A stretch of 64,000 nucleotides of DNA. Source: Locusta migratoria (Eukaryota > Arthropoda > Insecta > Orthoptera > Acrididae). How positions within the stretch are numbered: the stretch's first letter is position 1; each line of letters starts with the position of its first letter. The notes beneath the pieces are model-generated. The model was not told the DNA's origin. It saw only the letters and a program-made list of their open reading frames with translations, and did no database searches. The stretch is taken from positions 337,822,649-337,886,648 of the forward strand of contig CM048751.1 in the NCBI GenBank assembly GCA_026315105.1, in the 5' to 3' direction. Below, in pieces: positions 10,946-21,901 of this stretch. The translations under genes were made by a program, and so were the position numbers.

Positions 10946-13830
10946 ATTCCAAATACCAACAGCTGAATACAAATTTTGTAAAGATTGCAGTGCACTGAGA
11001 GAATCGGAGCATAGAAGAAACCAAGTACCATGAACACACTGCATTTTATCTAGTGCCCGCAGGATCACATGTAGCTCCACAGAGAAAACAAAGTATGCAG
11101 TGGGGATGCGAATCCTGATGATGTGGTAGTGGAACACTACTGAGCAGCTTAGGAAGTCCCCCGTTTGGACCCACCTGTATAAACCACGGTAATATCACAA
11201 TGCTCATCTAAAATAGTAACAAACCTTGATTGAAATGTATAATCAGAAGTATAATCCTTCTGGAAATGTGTCAAGTGTAAAAGTAATCTGGGCCTCTGGA
11301 GAAGCGGACTTTAGTCCAACCTCAAAGTAAAACATTAAAATCAGACACACCCATATCGAAAAGACAATCCTGAGGACATATTCCAAAAGGCCTCGTTGCT
11401 TGTAGCCTGGTACGAAAAATTCGTTCCATAGGAGTGTAGGCAATGTCAGGGCAGGCTGGTATAGATGACGAGGACAGTGTGGTATATCCTGGCGCATCAT
11501 GAAGAACTGTCGCTGCATGTGAACTGGCAGCTCACTAGCCTCGGCACAGAGACTTGGTGTGGGACTGGTGCAGAATAGCCCAGTTGTGAGCCAAATCGCT
11601 TCATAATGCACCACGTCCAGTATCTTTAAACAAGAGGGTCTTGTGGGCCCATACATGATGCACCAGTAGTCAAGCTGAGTACGCACAAATGCTCTATAAG
11701 ACCGGTGCAGAAAAGTCCTGTCTGCTCCCCATGAAGTGTGGCTAAGACATTTTAAAATGCTAATTGCCTTGAGGCACCTTAAATCTTTCAGGTGTGACAA
11801 CCAAGAAAGTTTTGTGTCAAACATGAGGCCCAAAAACCTTACAGTATGAAAACTTAAAGGTGGTCTTTCCTGCCCATTCATCCAATCTCTTAAGGGTTAA
11901 TTGCAACTGATATGTTCCTGCTGCAAGGCTGGAAGAAGGACAAAAGACAGAAGTCATCGACAAATAATGAATACTGGACAGGACTTTTCATGACAGAAGT
12001 AATACTGTTAATTGCTATGGCACACTTTAAACGATACCCTGAGGGACACGATTCTCTTGCTGAAAATGAACAGAGAGGACGTCATCGACTTGATACATAA
12101 AATAATGTGAAGAAAGGAAAGACCGAATAAAAATGGAAAGACAACCACGAAATCCCCATTCATGGAGCAGTCTCAGGATAAGATGACTCCAAGTAGTATC
12201 ATAGGCATTCTTCATATCAAAAAACACACCCAGAAGGTGGTGACAACGCAGGAAAGTTTGTTGTATAGCCATCTTCAGGAAGGCTGGGTTATTGAAGGTG
12301 GATAAATATCTTCTGAACCCACACTGAAAGCATCTAAGAAGCTGCCTGGATTCCAGCATCCAGACAAGGTGGCATTTGGCCATCCCCTCTAGGGTCTTGC
12401 CAGTGAAACTAGTAAGAGTAACACTAAACTGCTGGAGCATGTGCGATCTTTCCCAGGTTTTAAAAGGGAACTTAACATGGCCCTTCACCATGAGTCGGGA
12501 AAGTGACATGATACCCGAATGGCATTAAAAAACATTAAGGAGGATCAGTTTGTTCCACTCTAAGGTGCCGTAACATAGCTTAGTGGTTTCCATCAAAACC
12601 AGGCAAAGTGTCTCAAGCCACACACAATTAAGAATCCAATTCCCCCACAGGGAGAAAGGGCAGTTATACTCCCCAGAAATTTTGGACCTGAAGTCCGAAT
12701 GCCTCTCTCAGCAGTCACTCTGTGGTGCCAGAATTCTGGATCCTGACAAGCACTGGCAGTAATGGTAGCAAAGTAAGTAGCCATGGTCTGGGCAATGTCT
12801 TCTGGGTGTGTTTGCAGAGTGCCATTACCCATTACGGCAGCTATGGGGCACGTTCCTCCTCTTCCGGAAATCCTCCTGATGGTCTCCATACTTTCGTGCT
12901 GATTGTGGAACAGTTAATGGAACTCAGGAACTGCTGCCATGACCTTTGCTTGCTCTCTCTAATAGCCTGACAACACTTAGCCCTTGCCACCCAAAAAGCA
13001 GCGAGGTTCTCTAAAGTTGGCCGACACTAACTGAAGCAAAGCCGTCCACCTGGTCCTGATTGCAGAGTGGCATTTGTCATCCCACCACGGTACTGGGTGC
13101 CATTTTGGATGTTCCAAAGACCGTGGAATGGTTGCATCAGTGGCTCGATATATCACATCAGTAATATGGTGCACCCATTCCATGACACTGTCACAATGTT
13201 CAAAGTTAACAAGTCGGCCGTAAAGTGGCCAGTCTGCTGTACTGAGCATCCATCGCGGGGGTCTCTTTCAGGCTCCATTCCATATGGTTGGGATATGGAG
13301 ACTGGAAAGTGATCACTTCCGTGAAGATCATCGAACACTTCCCATTCCATAGTGTGGGCAAGTGCTGTAGAGCAAAGAGAAATCTATGGCAGAGAATGAC
13401 CCAGTCACAGTACAGAAGTGTGTGGGCTGACCAGTGTTAAGTAAATGTGCATTTGATGACAAGAGGAGACACTCAATTGTTCTACCCCTGAGGCAGGTAG
13501 CGACAGAGCCCTACAGCACATTATGTGCATTAAAGTCCCCAAAGATGAAAAATGGCTGGGGGAGCTGGGTAAGAAGATCTTTGACGGCCTCTTCACTGAG
13601 TGTATCATGAGGGGGCAGATAGAGGGAGCAAATAGTCACTCAATGATTCATATGTACAGATGGTGTGACTGCTTGGAGGCTTGTGGTGAGAGAGAGGGGC
13701 TCAAAGTGGAAGGCTCTATGAATAAAAATAGCCACTCCCCCCTTAGCTCTCTCCCCAATAACGTCCTCCTTTCTATGCAGAGTGCAATGACGTATCTCAG
13801 GGGAGTCAGAAGGCTTGAAATTTTTCTCCT

Positions 13831-13831
<1 letters not shown>

Positions 13832-13902
<71 letters not shown>
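13832..13902. repeat. CA microsatellite within LINE endonuclease codons (left block)
   Basis: About 35 CA units, read on the minus strand as Cys-Val repeats that run straight into QEKNFKP, the residues after the catalytic QE of the LINE endonuclease. The other half lies at 15264-15313; a hAT-like element separates them. Confidence 0.95.
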
Positions 13903-13903
<1 letters not shown>

Positions 13904-15262
13904 AGAGGTCTGCACCTCGCTCGGTTGCTCGCTCGAATCGCGCAATACATGTCGTTCTATGACAGTCCGACAGGTGTCGGTGCTGCAGCTTGCGACAAGG
14001 CGTGTGGCTGCGCTCGACTTCCTGCACGCTCGTTTGAGCGGGGCACGCTCGACTGGCCCGACCGTCCACACTGCCCGCTCGCCACTCGGTCGCCCACTGT
14101 AGGGCCACTCGAGTACAAAGCGAGTGTCGGGAACAAACTAGACGCTAGAGAATAAATCCTAACTGCGAAATTTAGAATTGTTTCCTTTCCCGGGTGCTTC
14201 GAAAGCTGTTCTCTGGATCCAGTTGAACTAGCCATTCAGTTTCGCATTTTGTACTTTACCATACACGTTATTATACTTGATTAATATAAAGTTTCTGTGA
14301 TACCATCATTTACTATGAGTTATCCATGATCTTTCTTTTTTTTCTTGTTCCGACTTTGTGGACTGTTAGTGCCTGTTTAGTGGTAGGTGTTACTTGCCAT
14401 CTTCACGAGGAATTGCTTGTATTTTATATCCATTCCTCTCATCACTCTTAAGTCCTGGAATACTTTGTCCTCCTTTTATATTGGTATTTAATACACGTTA
14501 TTGATGTACACCCGTTAGGTTTGTGCATCTCTCTTTGTTGCATCCGGTTAATATATATTCCCGTAGCATTTTGGCACTGCGCGTGGTTGCTGTGCCTCTA
14601 CCTTTTCCGAGTGAGACCTTAACGGGAATTTTTCCAATTGCAACATTCATATATCCCCACTGCGACTGTAGTCTTTAGGGACGTCTGAAGAATGTTACCT
14701 GAGTGCACCAGCCAACAGAATGAACTGCATGATTTCGGAATGGCTGGATAAGAGACCGGCCTAGGTACACTGCAGTGTTAGTGGCAATTAAGGGGCAGCT
14801 ACCCCTTAAGAGACTAATTTTTGTGCTCAAAAAAATAGTTTTGATTGAATCGAAATTGAATCTATGAATTTTGCCTTTTATCAAAAGATACTCTAATACC
14901 AAAAATCATTGAAATCGTTTCACTAATCTCTAAGTTATCGCCATTTTTCTGTTTTAGCCCCCATTTTGGAGGGACCGTTTCACCCCTTAAATATGTTTCT
15001 CCGCCACTAAAAAAATTGTGTGTCCCACAGTTTTTCATGTATTATAAGCAAATTTCATAAGAATCGGAGAGTCACTTGGGTAGTTTTCCTTGTGAGTACA
15101 ACGGCAGCACTACACTGTGCGACCTCTGCCAGCCCCGCCCCTCGCAGCCTCGCTCGAGTGTCAACACGCTCGCTGCGAGCGTAACACACTCGGCGCGCCA
15201 CCGCCGAGCGATGCACACTCGACCAAGTACGAGCGAGCGAAACTGGCAATTTGCAGACCTCT

Positions 15263-15263
<1 letters not shown>
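13903..15263. mobile_element. Non-autonomous hAT-like element (1361 bp) in a microsatellite
   Basis: Inverted ends TAGAGGTCTGCA (13903-13914 and complement of 15252-15263), with subterminal GCTCG-rich sequence on both sides. It sits between two CA microsatellite blocks, so the target duplication cannot be told apart from the repeat. Interior is GC-rich near both ends and AT-rich in the middle, with no transposase. Terminal repeat style suggests hAT; family uncertain. Confidence 0.65.

Positions 15264-15313
<50 letters not shown>
15264..15313. repeat. CA microsatellite within LINE endonuclease codons (right block)
   Basis: About 24 CA units. On the minus strand the frame reads LLSEGQPVCVCVC, so the repeat starts exactly at the PVCVC residues of the endonuclease. 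Confidence 0.95.
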
Positions 15314-15315
<2 letters not shown>

Positions 15316-15499
15316 TGACCCTCAGATAATAGATGGAGTTCCTCCATATTAGTCCTGAAGCCCTGCATGTTCCATTGTAGAATGGGAGCCATCATGTATG
15401 GGGGTCGTACCTTCACCTTCTCTTTCCACCGAGGCAGTGAGGGTCTGATTGGGGTGCATATCGAGTGCCATTGGCTCTGGAGCGAAATCGGATGAAGCA

Positions 15500-16365
15500 T
15501 CTGCTATAAGTAAAGTAACAGGCTGGGGTAGTGTACTTTCCGTTTTAACTGGTGACTAATGTGGGGCCAACCGTACTTGACACTGCTGCAGTTGCAGCAG
15601 CCACCTGGCAGGTGCACTGGCAAATGCAAACACACTCCTTTTGCGTGACAACATTACTTTTGGCAAAGGTTGCTGGTTGCATGGTATTAAAGATTTTATT
15701 ACCCTCAGCATATTAGATGCTCTTTGTGGTCTTAATTTCCTGCATCTTTTTCTCCTCAAGGAAGACTTTGCAATCTCAATCCAGATGGGATGATCCCCAG
15801 AGCAGTTGACACACTTGTCAGGTGGTGTACACTTGCCTCCGTCATGCACAACCTTCCCACATTTGCCACAGGTGGCTTCACCTTTGCACCCAAGGGTGGT
15901 ATGCCCAAAGCACTGGCACTTAAGGCAGCACACTGGGTTGGGGACATACGCTCGAATGTTCAGATGAAGCAAACCTGCCTTGACATGGCCTGGAAGTTTG
16001 GGACTATTGAAGGTGAAGATGAATGAGTCCGATATCACCAACTCAGTATTCACCCTTTTCATAATATTTTGTACATCCAAAATACCCTCCCATGCCCACT
16101 CATTTCAGTTCTTCCAAAGGGATGTTGACTAGATCCCTACAGTTCACTGTGCCTTTGTTATAGTTCAAGGCGTTATGGACCTCTGTCTCTATAGCATATT
16201 CACCCAGGAATTTCGCATTCTGCAGGTTAGTTGCCTGCTGGGAACTTGATCTTTCAATCAGTAATGTCCCATTTCACAAGCAGTTTCACTGATTTCAAAC
16301 TGCCAGCAATTCCTTCAAGGCCTTTTTGAATACAGAGAGGCGAACTCCCTCAAACGTGCCATCTT
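15500..16365 (-). pseudogene. I-type LINE ORF1 (gag-like, CCHC knuckles), broken
   Basis: RNA-binding gag-like protein. The best open part (16080-15556) reads QNIMKRVNTELVISDSFIFT, then PGHVKAGLLHLNIRAYVPNP, then a knuckle cluster CLKCQCFGHTTLGC, CGKCGKVVHDGGKC and CVNCSGDHP, all standard for ORF1 of I-group LINEs. Upstream similarity continues to about 16365 with frame breaks. A T-rich run and the 5' region follow at 16740-16965. Confidence 0.8.
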
Positions 16366-16965
16366 TTCAGTTCACAACAATAAAAACATTCTAAATAACA
16401 GCTTGTGTTCTGTTACTGTATACAAAAGTCTTTTTCTTACTTCTTGAATCATGAGGACTGGATATCCTAGCCCTCTTTTTGCACTGGGTGTTGGTACCTC
16501 CCCCCCCCCCTCCTGTGGTACACCCTTCCCACTGGAAGGTTTGAGGGACAAATTAAAATTATTCATCTCAGTCCCACGAGCAGCTGGGGAACTAAATGTC
16601 CACCAAGACAGAGGTCCTCATGCCTAGGTAAGCCTTATACAACTGAGGTGCAGCAGTATCCCCAACGTTCGCTCACTAGCGACTGATCCACCTCAACAGC
16701 CATGCATCCCATCAGCATGTGACAAACCTTAGCACTGAGGGTTTTTTTTTTTTTTAGGCATTTCCTTCCTTGTGAGCCAGACGATCAAGCCAAGATCCCC
16801 ATTCCCTCGTACACTCAACATTCCACTGCCACGCTACACGGTGGTCACTGAAGTGTGTCCAGAGGTTATGGTGTCTTGAGAACTGGCGGCGCTTTCCAGT
16901 CCCCAGCTCAGGGTCCCCAGGCTCGCCAAGCCTGTATCCAGCAACTCAATGCTGAGCCCCTTGAG

Positions 16966-17204
16966 GGGCTTGAGGTGGAGGTCAACATCAAGGAAGGTGG
17001 CTTGTTGAGTTGCATAGGACCAGATAAAGTGATGGGGCAGGGTTGTTGAAGTTTTGGAGAAATGTGGATAGTGGCCCTCATCTTCAGTCCAGATTATGAA
17101 GATGTCATCAATGAATCTAAACCAGATGAGGAATTTGGGATTCTGGGTAGTCCCGAAGGAATTCCTCTAGAATGACTCCTCAGTAAATTGCCATATGGGA
17201 GCAT
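16966..17204 (-). mobile_element. Penelope-like fragment, minus arm of an inverted pair
   Basis: Minus strand encodes FRFIDDIFIIWTEDE (about 17120-17080), then a segment matching HF..TSTTLPHHFIWSYAT and ATFLDVDLHLK, the Penelope reverse transcriptase after its catalytic block. The last part (about 16970-17050) is repeated in inverse orientation at about 17225-17290. Confidence 0.75.
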
Positions 17205-18340
17205 TCTCTTCCATTCACTTCACCAGGTCCTACTCAATCCAATGAGCCACCTTCCTCCACATTGACCTTCACCTCAACGATGGACTCACCAGTATCGCCA
17301 TCCACTTCAAACCTACCAACCATCAACAATACCTCCTTTCCAACAGATGCCACCCATTCCACACTAAGAACTCCCTTTCATACAGCCTAGTAACTATGGT
17401 TGTCCCATCTGCAGTGATGAGCAGTCCCTCTCCCAATATACCGAATGTCGCACTGGCACCTTCACTGACTGTGACTACCCTGCCAACCTTGCATCATCAC
17501 CCACCAATTACCTCACACCCACACAAAGCAGCACCCCTCTTGTGATACTTTACTACCCAGGGCTGGAGCAGTTAAAACACATTCTCTGGCAGGGTTTTGA
17601 TTACCTTTCATCCTGCAATGAAATGAGAAATACCCTCACAATATTCTCCCCACCCCTCTCAAAGTGCTATTCCAACACTCAGAAAACCTACATAATATCC
17701 TTGTCCATCCCCGCTTCCAACCCCTTGTTTCATGGCTCATATCCCTGCAATATATCTAGAAACAACATCTGTCCTATCCACCATCCCTCCACAACCTACT
17801 CCACTCCAGATGCATGCATTTCCTATCCCAGAAAATGCACGGCAATCTGTGATCTACAAACAGTGATGTAACCACTGTGCAGCTCTCTATATGGGCTTGA
17901 CCAGTACCAAGCTGTCTGACAACACGAATAGCCAATGTCAACCTGCACACAGGAGACATATGGACCATCCTGTTGCAGAGCAACATAATGTGCCTCACTT
18001 CAATGACCACTACACAGCATGTGCCCTGTGGATTCTTCCCACAAACACCAGCTTTTCTGAATTGCGCAGGTGGGTACTCTCCCTACAATCTATCCCATGT
18101 TCCCACAAAAATCAGCCTGGCCTAAAACTTTGCTAGATCCTGTTCCCAGCACCCTCTCCTCCACAGTCCATGTCCACACTCTAACCCCACATATGTCTTC
18201 TATCCCACCACACACACTAGTCTCTCCCATTCCCTTCCTTCCTATTGTCAGGCAGCAATGGTGTATTCCCCCACCCCCACCTTGCATCCATCCTCTCCCT
18301 TCCTGCTTCCACACCCCCATCACTGATTGTTTTCACCTTA
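17205..18340 (+). mobile_element. Penelope-like element, 3' part with GIY-YIG endonuclease remnant
   Basis: Plus strand continues a Penelope element from the thumb region (ATFLHIDLHLND, about 17250) to the endonuclease. The clearest part is 17891-18136, reading YMGLTSTKLSDN, HPVAEQHN, ALWILPTNTSFSELRRW and SLQSIPCSHKNQPGL, which is the C-terminal GIY-YIG-type region of insect Penelope elements. Several stops elsewhere. Arranged head-to-head with the fragment at 16966-17204. Exon 4 of the host gene begins only about 120 bp beyond. Confidence 0.8.
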
Positions 18341-18461
18341 GTCATCCTGAGTCTCACAGTCTAGCCACAGCGAACGGAGATGGTGGTTGTACTTTTGTGT
18401 GTAATAAACAGTAAATAAAAATTAATAAAATATACATGCAAGAAATGAAAAATTACAATAC

Positions 18462-18591
18462 CGTTTGGGCATCCTGCAGCCAGAAGCTATATTCTGCAAG
18501 TGAAGTATTTAGCCTTTGCTCCAGCAGGGAACGAAGCTTGGACAAGGGTTCCCGTATATCCATATGTTGGATGAGGATGTCATCATCATCC
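18462..18591 (-). CDS. Ets97D: GABPA-like exon 4 (start of GABP-alpha domain)
   Basis: Exon of 130 nt with acceptor TACTACAG|G and donor ACG|GTATTG. After the Met completed at the junction it encodes DDDDIL and then IQHMDIREPLSKLRSLLEQ and LNTSLAEYSFWLQDAQ. This aligns with the family block written ID.NEP...L...LE.RL..SL....I.LQD in vertebrate GABP-alpha, the first strands and helix of its ubiquitin-like N-terminal domain. The exon ends in phase 0, exactly where exon 5 begins. Confidence 0.92.
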
Positions 18592-18898
18592 CTGTAGTAA
18601 AAAAAAACGCAATTTACGCATTCATCCATCACCTCAATCTAATTGCACAGCAAAATTAAAGAGTGTTAGCTTTATAAATACAGTGCTTCAAAATAAAATA
18701 TTTTATTTGTCATTTCACTAAGCAATTAGTTTTTCAATCTCTGAAGAATGCACTTTACTTAAAAAATGGAAGATCTTTTTGTGCTTCAAACAATGGAATG
18801 TCAAAGATGGATCAATACCAATATGGAAAGGATACGTATCTACTAACACATGGCTATTTTCTCTGGGCACTGATATCCAACTGCATGAAGAAAGTGAT

Positions 18899-18901
<3 letters not shown>

Positions 18902-18955
<54 letters not shown>
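18902..18955. repeat. CA microsatellite
   Basis: About 27 CA units in intron 3, about 310 bp upstream of exon 4. Confidence 0.97.
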
Positions 18956-18959
<4 letters not shown>

Positions 18960-19197
18960 CTATATTACATACATTTAGAAAATAAGTACATAAAAATTGT
19001 GCTTATTCCAAAACAACAATGTCTCAAAATTTGAAAGCCATCATTTAAGAAATTTTCAATTAGGAAGATTTATGTTCTGTATATACATTTGACAACAAAG
19101 TTCGGTGAATAAAGTCAGAATAGTCAATTGAGCAACACAGACGAATTACAGTGCTGCACCTGCGTAGCAACAACTGTTAACAACCTGCTCGTACCAT

Positions 19198-19298
19198 AGT
19201 TAAAAAATGTTCAAATGTTTGTACAGCTATGGGACTTAACTTGGTTATTAGTCTCTAGGCTTAAAAACTACTTAAACTAAGTTAAACTATCCTAAAGA

Positions 19299-19352
<54 letters not shown>

Positions 19353-19414
19353 CCAAGGGAGGACTCTAACCTCCAGAGCAAACGGCCATGTGCAGCGCAG
19401 CACGGCAGTTGGTA
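19198..19414 (-). mobile_element. tRNA-derived SINE, copy 1, expanded by an internal microsatellite
   Basis: Same family as 35068-35265 and 56219-56415. The tail side (GTTCAAATGTTTGTACAGC..GGGACTTAAC) is at the left and the decayed tRNA-like head (CCCAAGGGAGGACTCTAACC, complement of a B box) at the right, so it is on the minus strand. A CA run at 19301-19351 occupies the position where other copies have only ATGGATGTCTGTGT or similar. Confidence 0.8.
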
Positions 19415-19424
19415 AAAAAAAAAA

Positions 19425-19520
19425 ATCCACTATACTTGCCAGATCTCAATCCTCCAAACTTCTTTCTATTCCCTTGACTCAAACTCACTTTGAAAGGATA
19501 GATATTTGACAATATTCCTG
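19425..19520 (+). pseudogene. Scrap of mariner-like transposase
   Basis: Plus strand reads PLYLPDLNPPNFFLFP followed by a stop and LKLTLKG, like the YSPDLAPCDFFLFP..LK.LKG region around the third catalytic Asp. Too short for more. Confidence 0.4.
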
Positions 19521-19819
19521 ACATTTAGTAAAACGTGATGAGACTTCTGAACCACCATCCCAAAGGAAGACTTCATGTAAGGTTTCTAGGGCATGTATCA
19601 CAGAGCTAAGAGGTACATAGTAATGTGAGGTGACTATTTTGAAATAGGGATGGGACTGTGAGGCACAGCGACTCAAGGGCACTGAGAATTTCTCGAAAGA
19701 ATGAGGACATAACAACCAACAGTCAGTACTGTAGTTGTAAATTGTGGTGGCTGTATTCAATACCAGAGCTTTAAGCTGAAACAAAAACGAAAGCTTAGGT
19801 ACATAACGGTGGCTAATAC

Positions 19820-20261
19820 TGTGGTGTCGCACAAGTACAAAGTGCACGCCACCTACTTTCGCCACGCGCCGCCATGCAAGCACGGCGCGGCATTCTTACG
19901 ACGTCAGCCACGAGCGCCCTCTGCTACAACTCCGCTCGTGGCCACCACTGGAGGACATCGTTCACTTGGGACTGAGATAGGAACCAGCGAACACTTCGGT
20001 ATCAGATAGGCACCAAAGAAGACTTGGTTATCGGATAGGCACTAGGCAGGCCTCTAGCTCAACTACGTATCAGCTTTCTGCAGTACTGATTTATGTAAAA
20101 GTATTGTATAAATTCTGTGCAATATATATCTCGTTCTAATTTACTCTAGTGTTTCTAGTTTCTGGCTGCTCCCCTCCGTACCTGCACCAGCGTGCTATCT
20201 TTATTCCTGTGTCGGTCTCATTCCACTCGGCCACCGACACCTACGACGGAAACGAGACACA
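19820..20261 (+). repeat. LTR-like block (probable solo Gypsy LTR)
   Basis: A 442-bp block starting TGTGGTGTCGC and ending GAGACACA, GC-rich unlike its surroundings, immediately followed by GCGGCGACAAGGCTGGGA, which resembles the primer-binding region after Gypsy 5' LTRs (TGGCGACGAGGATGGGA type). No internal coding sequence follows. Boundaries are inferred; no second LTR is seen. Confidence 0.45.
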
Positions 20262-20402
20262 AAAGCGGCGACAAGGCTGGGACACAAAAAATACTATAAG
20301 CTCTGCCGAATTTTTTTCTACAATTAGTAAATGTAAGTAAGGAGTTTTTTTGGTGTGACATGTTGTAGCATTTCTCTCTGATGTGTCAATACATGTGGAA
20401 TG

Positions 20403-20405
<3 letters not shown>

Positions 20406-20461
<56 letters not shown>
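20406..20461. repeat. Poly-T tract (56 bp)
   Basis: Uninterrupted T run; possibly an old poly-A tail of a minus-strand retrocopy, but no parent element is evident. Confidence 0.95.
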
Positions 20462-20462
<1 letters not shown>

Positions 20463-21900
20463 TGACAATTTCTCGTTTACTGTAAGATACATGTTTTAAT
20501 AATCATCTTATGATTTTTGCTTCTGCACAACACTCAAATAATAATTCTGTTTCTTCCTTGCATGTACTGAAGTCAGTGATTATGACTGCTCTGTCGTAAT
20601 GCTTCCCCGTACTTTCACTCAGCCTCCAGAGAGCGCAGCACTGTCGACAACTTCTTGGGAGTACTCGAGAATTTCTCAAGAATTTGCCTTATAGTTGCAC
20701 ATTTCTCGGGAGCGCTCACAGCCCATTGCTATTTGGAAGGACAGTACAAATGCTGTTAATGTGTAAAGCAGAGCAATTTTCAAGGTTTCCATGGCAATTT
20801 ATGTTTATAAAGTAATAACTGATTTTAAGTGACCAATGATTCAGCTGTAGCAGAGGAAATGTTTTATTGCCTTGAATTTAAAGTTATCTTGTAACCTAAA
20901 CACAACTTTACAATTTGCACTGTAAAAAACGATGGTGGTCTACAAACTGCAGCAGAACTAAGATCTTGAACACTTCCTTTGTATTTATTAAAATTAGTCT
21001 CTACAAGCAACTCTATATGGAAAACTTTCAGTTTCAGTGCTAGAAGGAAACTGTAATCATCAGTTACCTCAAAATATCATCACACTGCTAGTGGCTACAC
21101 TAACTGCATCACAAACTGATGAACAGTGCTGCTTGACACACATTTAGATGTCACAGACAAAAGAAACAGATAATAATAATAATAATAATAATAATGACAG
21201 GATGAAAAATGAGAACAAATAAAAATGTCAATATGATTATGAAAATTATGTGCCAAAGTTTTAGAAATAGAACAATTTAATTAAACCAATTAACCGAGTA
21301 AAAGTAACACACAAACTAATTTTGTTTGGATTTAGATAACAAAAAAAAAAGAGATATTGCCATCAATGAGATTTGAACCTTTAACTTTCAGCATCAGAAG
21401 CTGTATCCATAGTCATCGTCCTCTGCCACGAGATTGTTATGAGTCAATTTTCTATTCCTAGGTAACTACTGACAACGATGAAACATTTGGCTTCATATAC
21501 ATCATACGAAGTTCATGTAAAGTAAACCAATCTCTTTGATTGTAACAACTTTATCCATGACTTTCTAGTGTAGGTTGAGCAATGGATCCAAATTTGGTAG
21601 TGCTGTGTATGAAACTTATGTATTTGGTTACTGTTGTTATGCATGTATTGTTTTTGGTATAGTTATCATATGATATGTAGAATAATAGGGAAATACCTAT
21701 GAATTTGGATCAAAACACATCAAGAAAGAAAGTCTGACAGGAATTAGAAGAGAATTGGTCATTTGTGGCAGTTTGGCAACGGCGATTGGTTTTAGCATGA
21801 CACTGAGTGCTCTGATTTCCGGAAAGCAGCTCCAATGCATGAAGTATCAACTAGTAAGTCATTCTAATCTGACTATAGTCTTCAAACCAGACAATATGTA
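20462..21900. other. Unassigned intron 3 sequence
   Basis: AT-rich, no gene recognised. Contains an AAT trinucleotide run at 21173-21195. Confidence 0.4.
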
Positions 21901-21901
21901 T

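Larger units (their letters stand above)
10946..15395 (-). pseudogene. I-type LINE ORF2 (endonuclease, reverse transcriptase, RNase H), broken
   Basis: The multifunctional enzyme that nicks the target, copies the element RNA and removes the RNA strand. Start MMAPILQWNMQGF at 15395. Endonuclease: PVCVC before and VQEKNFKP after the microsatellite and hAT insertion, then FGDFNAHN (about 13540), and HGSDHFPVSI (about 13310). Reverse transcriptase: GFRR.LST, VFFDMKNAYD, RVPQGIV, SLFVDDFCLL (FVDD at 11964-11953), FLGLMFDTKLSWLSHLKDL and QLDYWCIMYG. RNase H remnant: ELHVILRALDKM and LCSDSLSALQSL (about 11100-10970). Several stops (for example within NVL*GS) and frame changes disable it. Confidence 0.85.
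10946..16965 (-). mobile_element. I-type LINE, nearly full length (contains a hAT-like insertion)
   Basis: Minus-strand non-LTR retrotransposon with all expected parts: ORF1 with zinc knuckles (16365-15500), ORF2 with AP endonuclease, reverse transcriptase and RNase H (15395-10946). RNase H in ORF2 and multiple CCHC boxes in ORF1 place it in the I group. It has point stops and frameshifts throughout but reads over its whole length. Its 3' end is cut by the Penelope fragment at 10945. A 1361-bp hAT-like element at 13903-15263 splits the endonuclease. Related copies: 325-2645 and 30405-33760. Confidence 0.88.

Noticed and set aside
13523..14155. Long plus-strand frame rich in Thr-His repeats, and minus-strand Cys-Val frames at the same place
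   Set aside because: They are translations of the CA/TG microsatellite joined to LINE and hAT-like sequence; the same artefact occurs at 5527-5904 and 15055-15329.
17891..18136. 81-codon frame considered as a host exon near exon 4
   Set aside because: It is on the opposite strand and matches the C-terminal region of Penelope elements.
20241..20492. Open frame with a run of Lys residues
   Set aside because: It is the poly-T tract read on the minus strand.
21361..21436. tRNA-like stretch with a B-box match (GGTTCAAATCTC on the minus strand)
   Set aside because: No cloverleaf with a proper anticodon arm can be drawn; at most a decayed SINE head.
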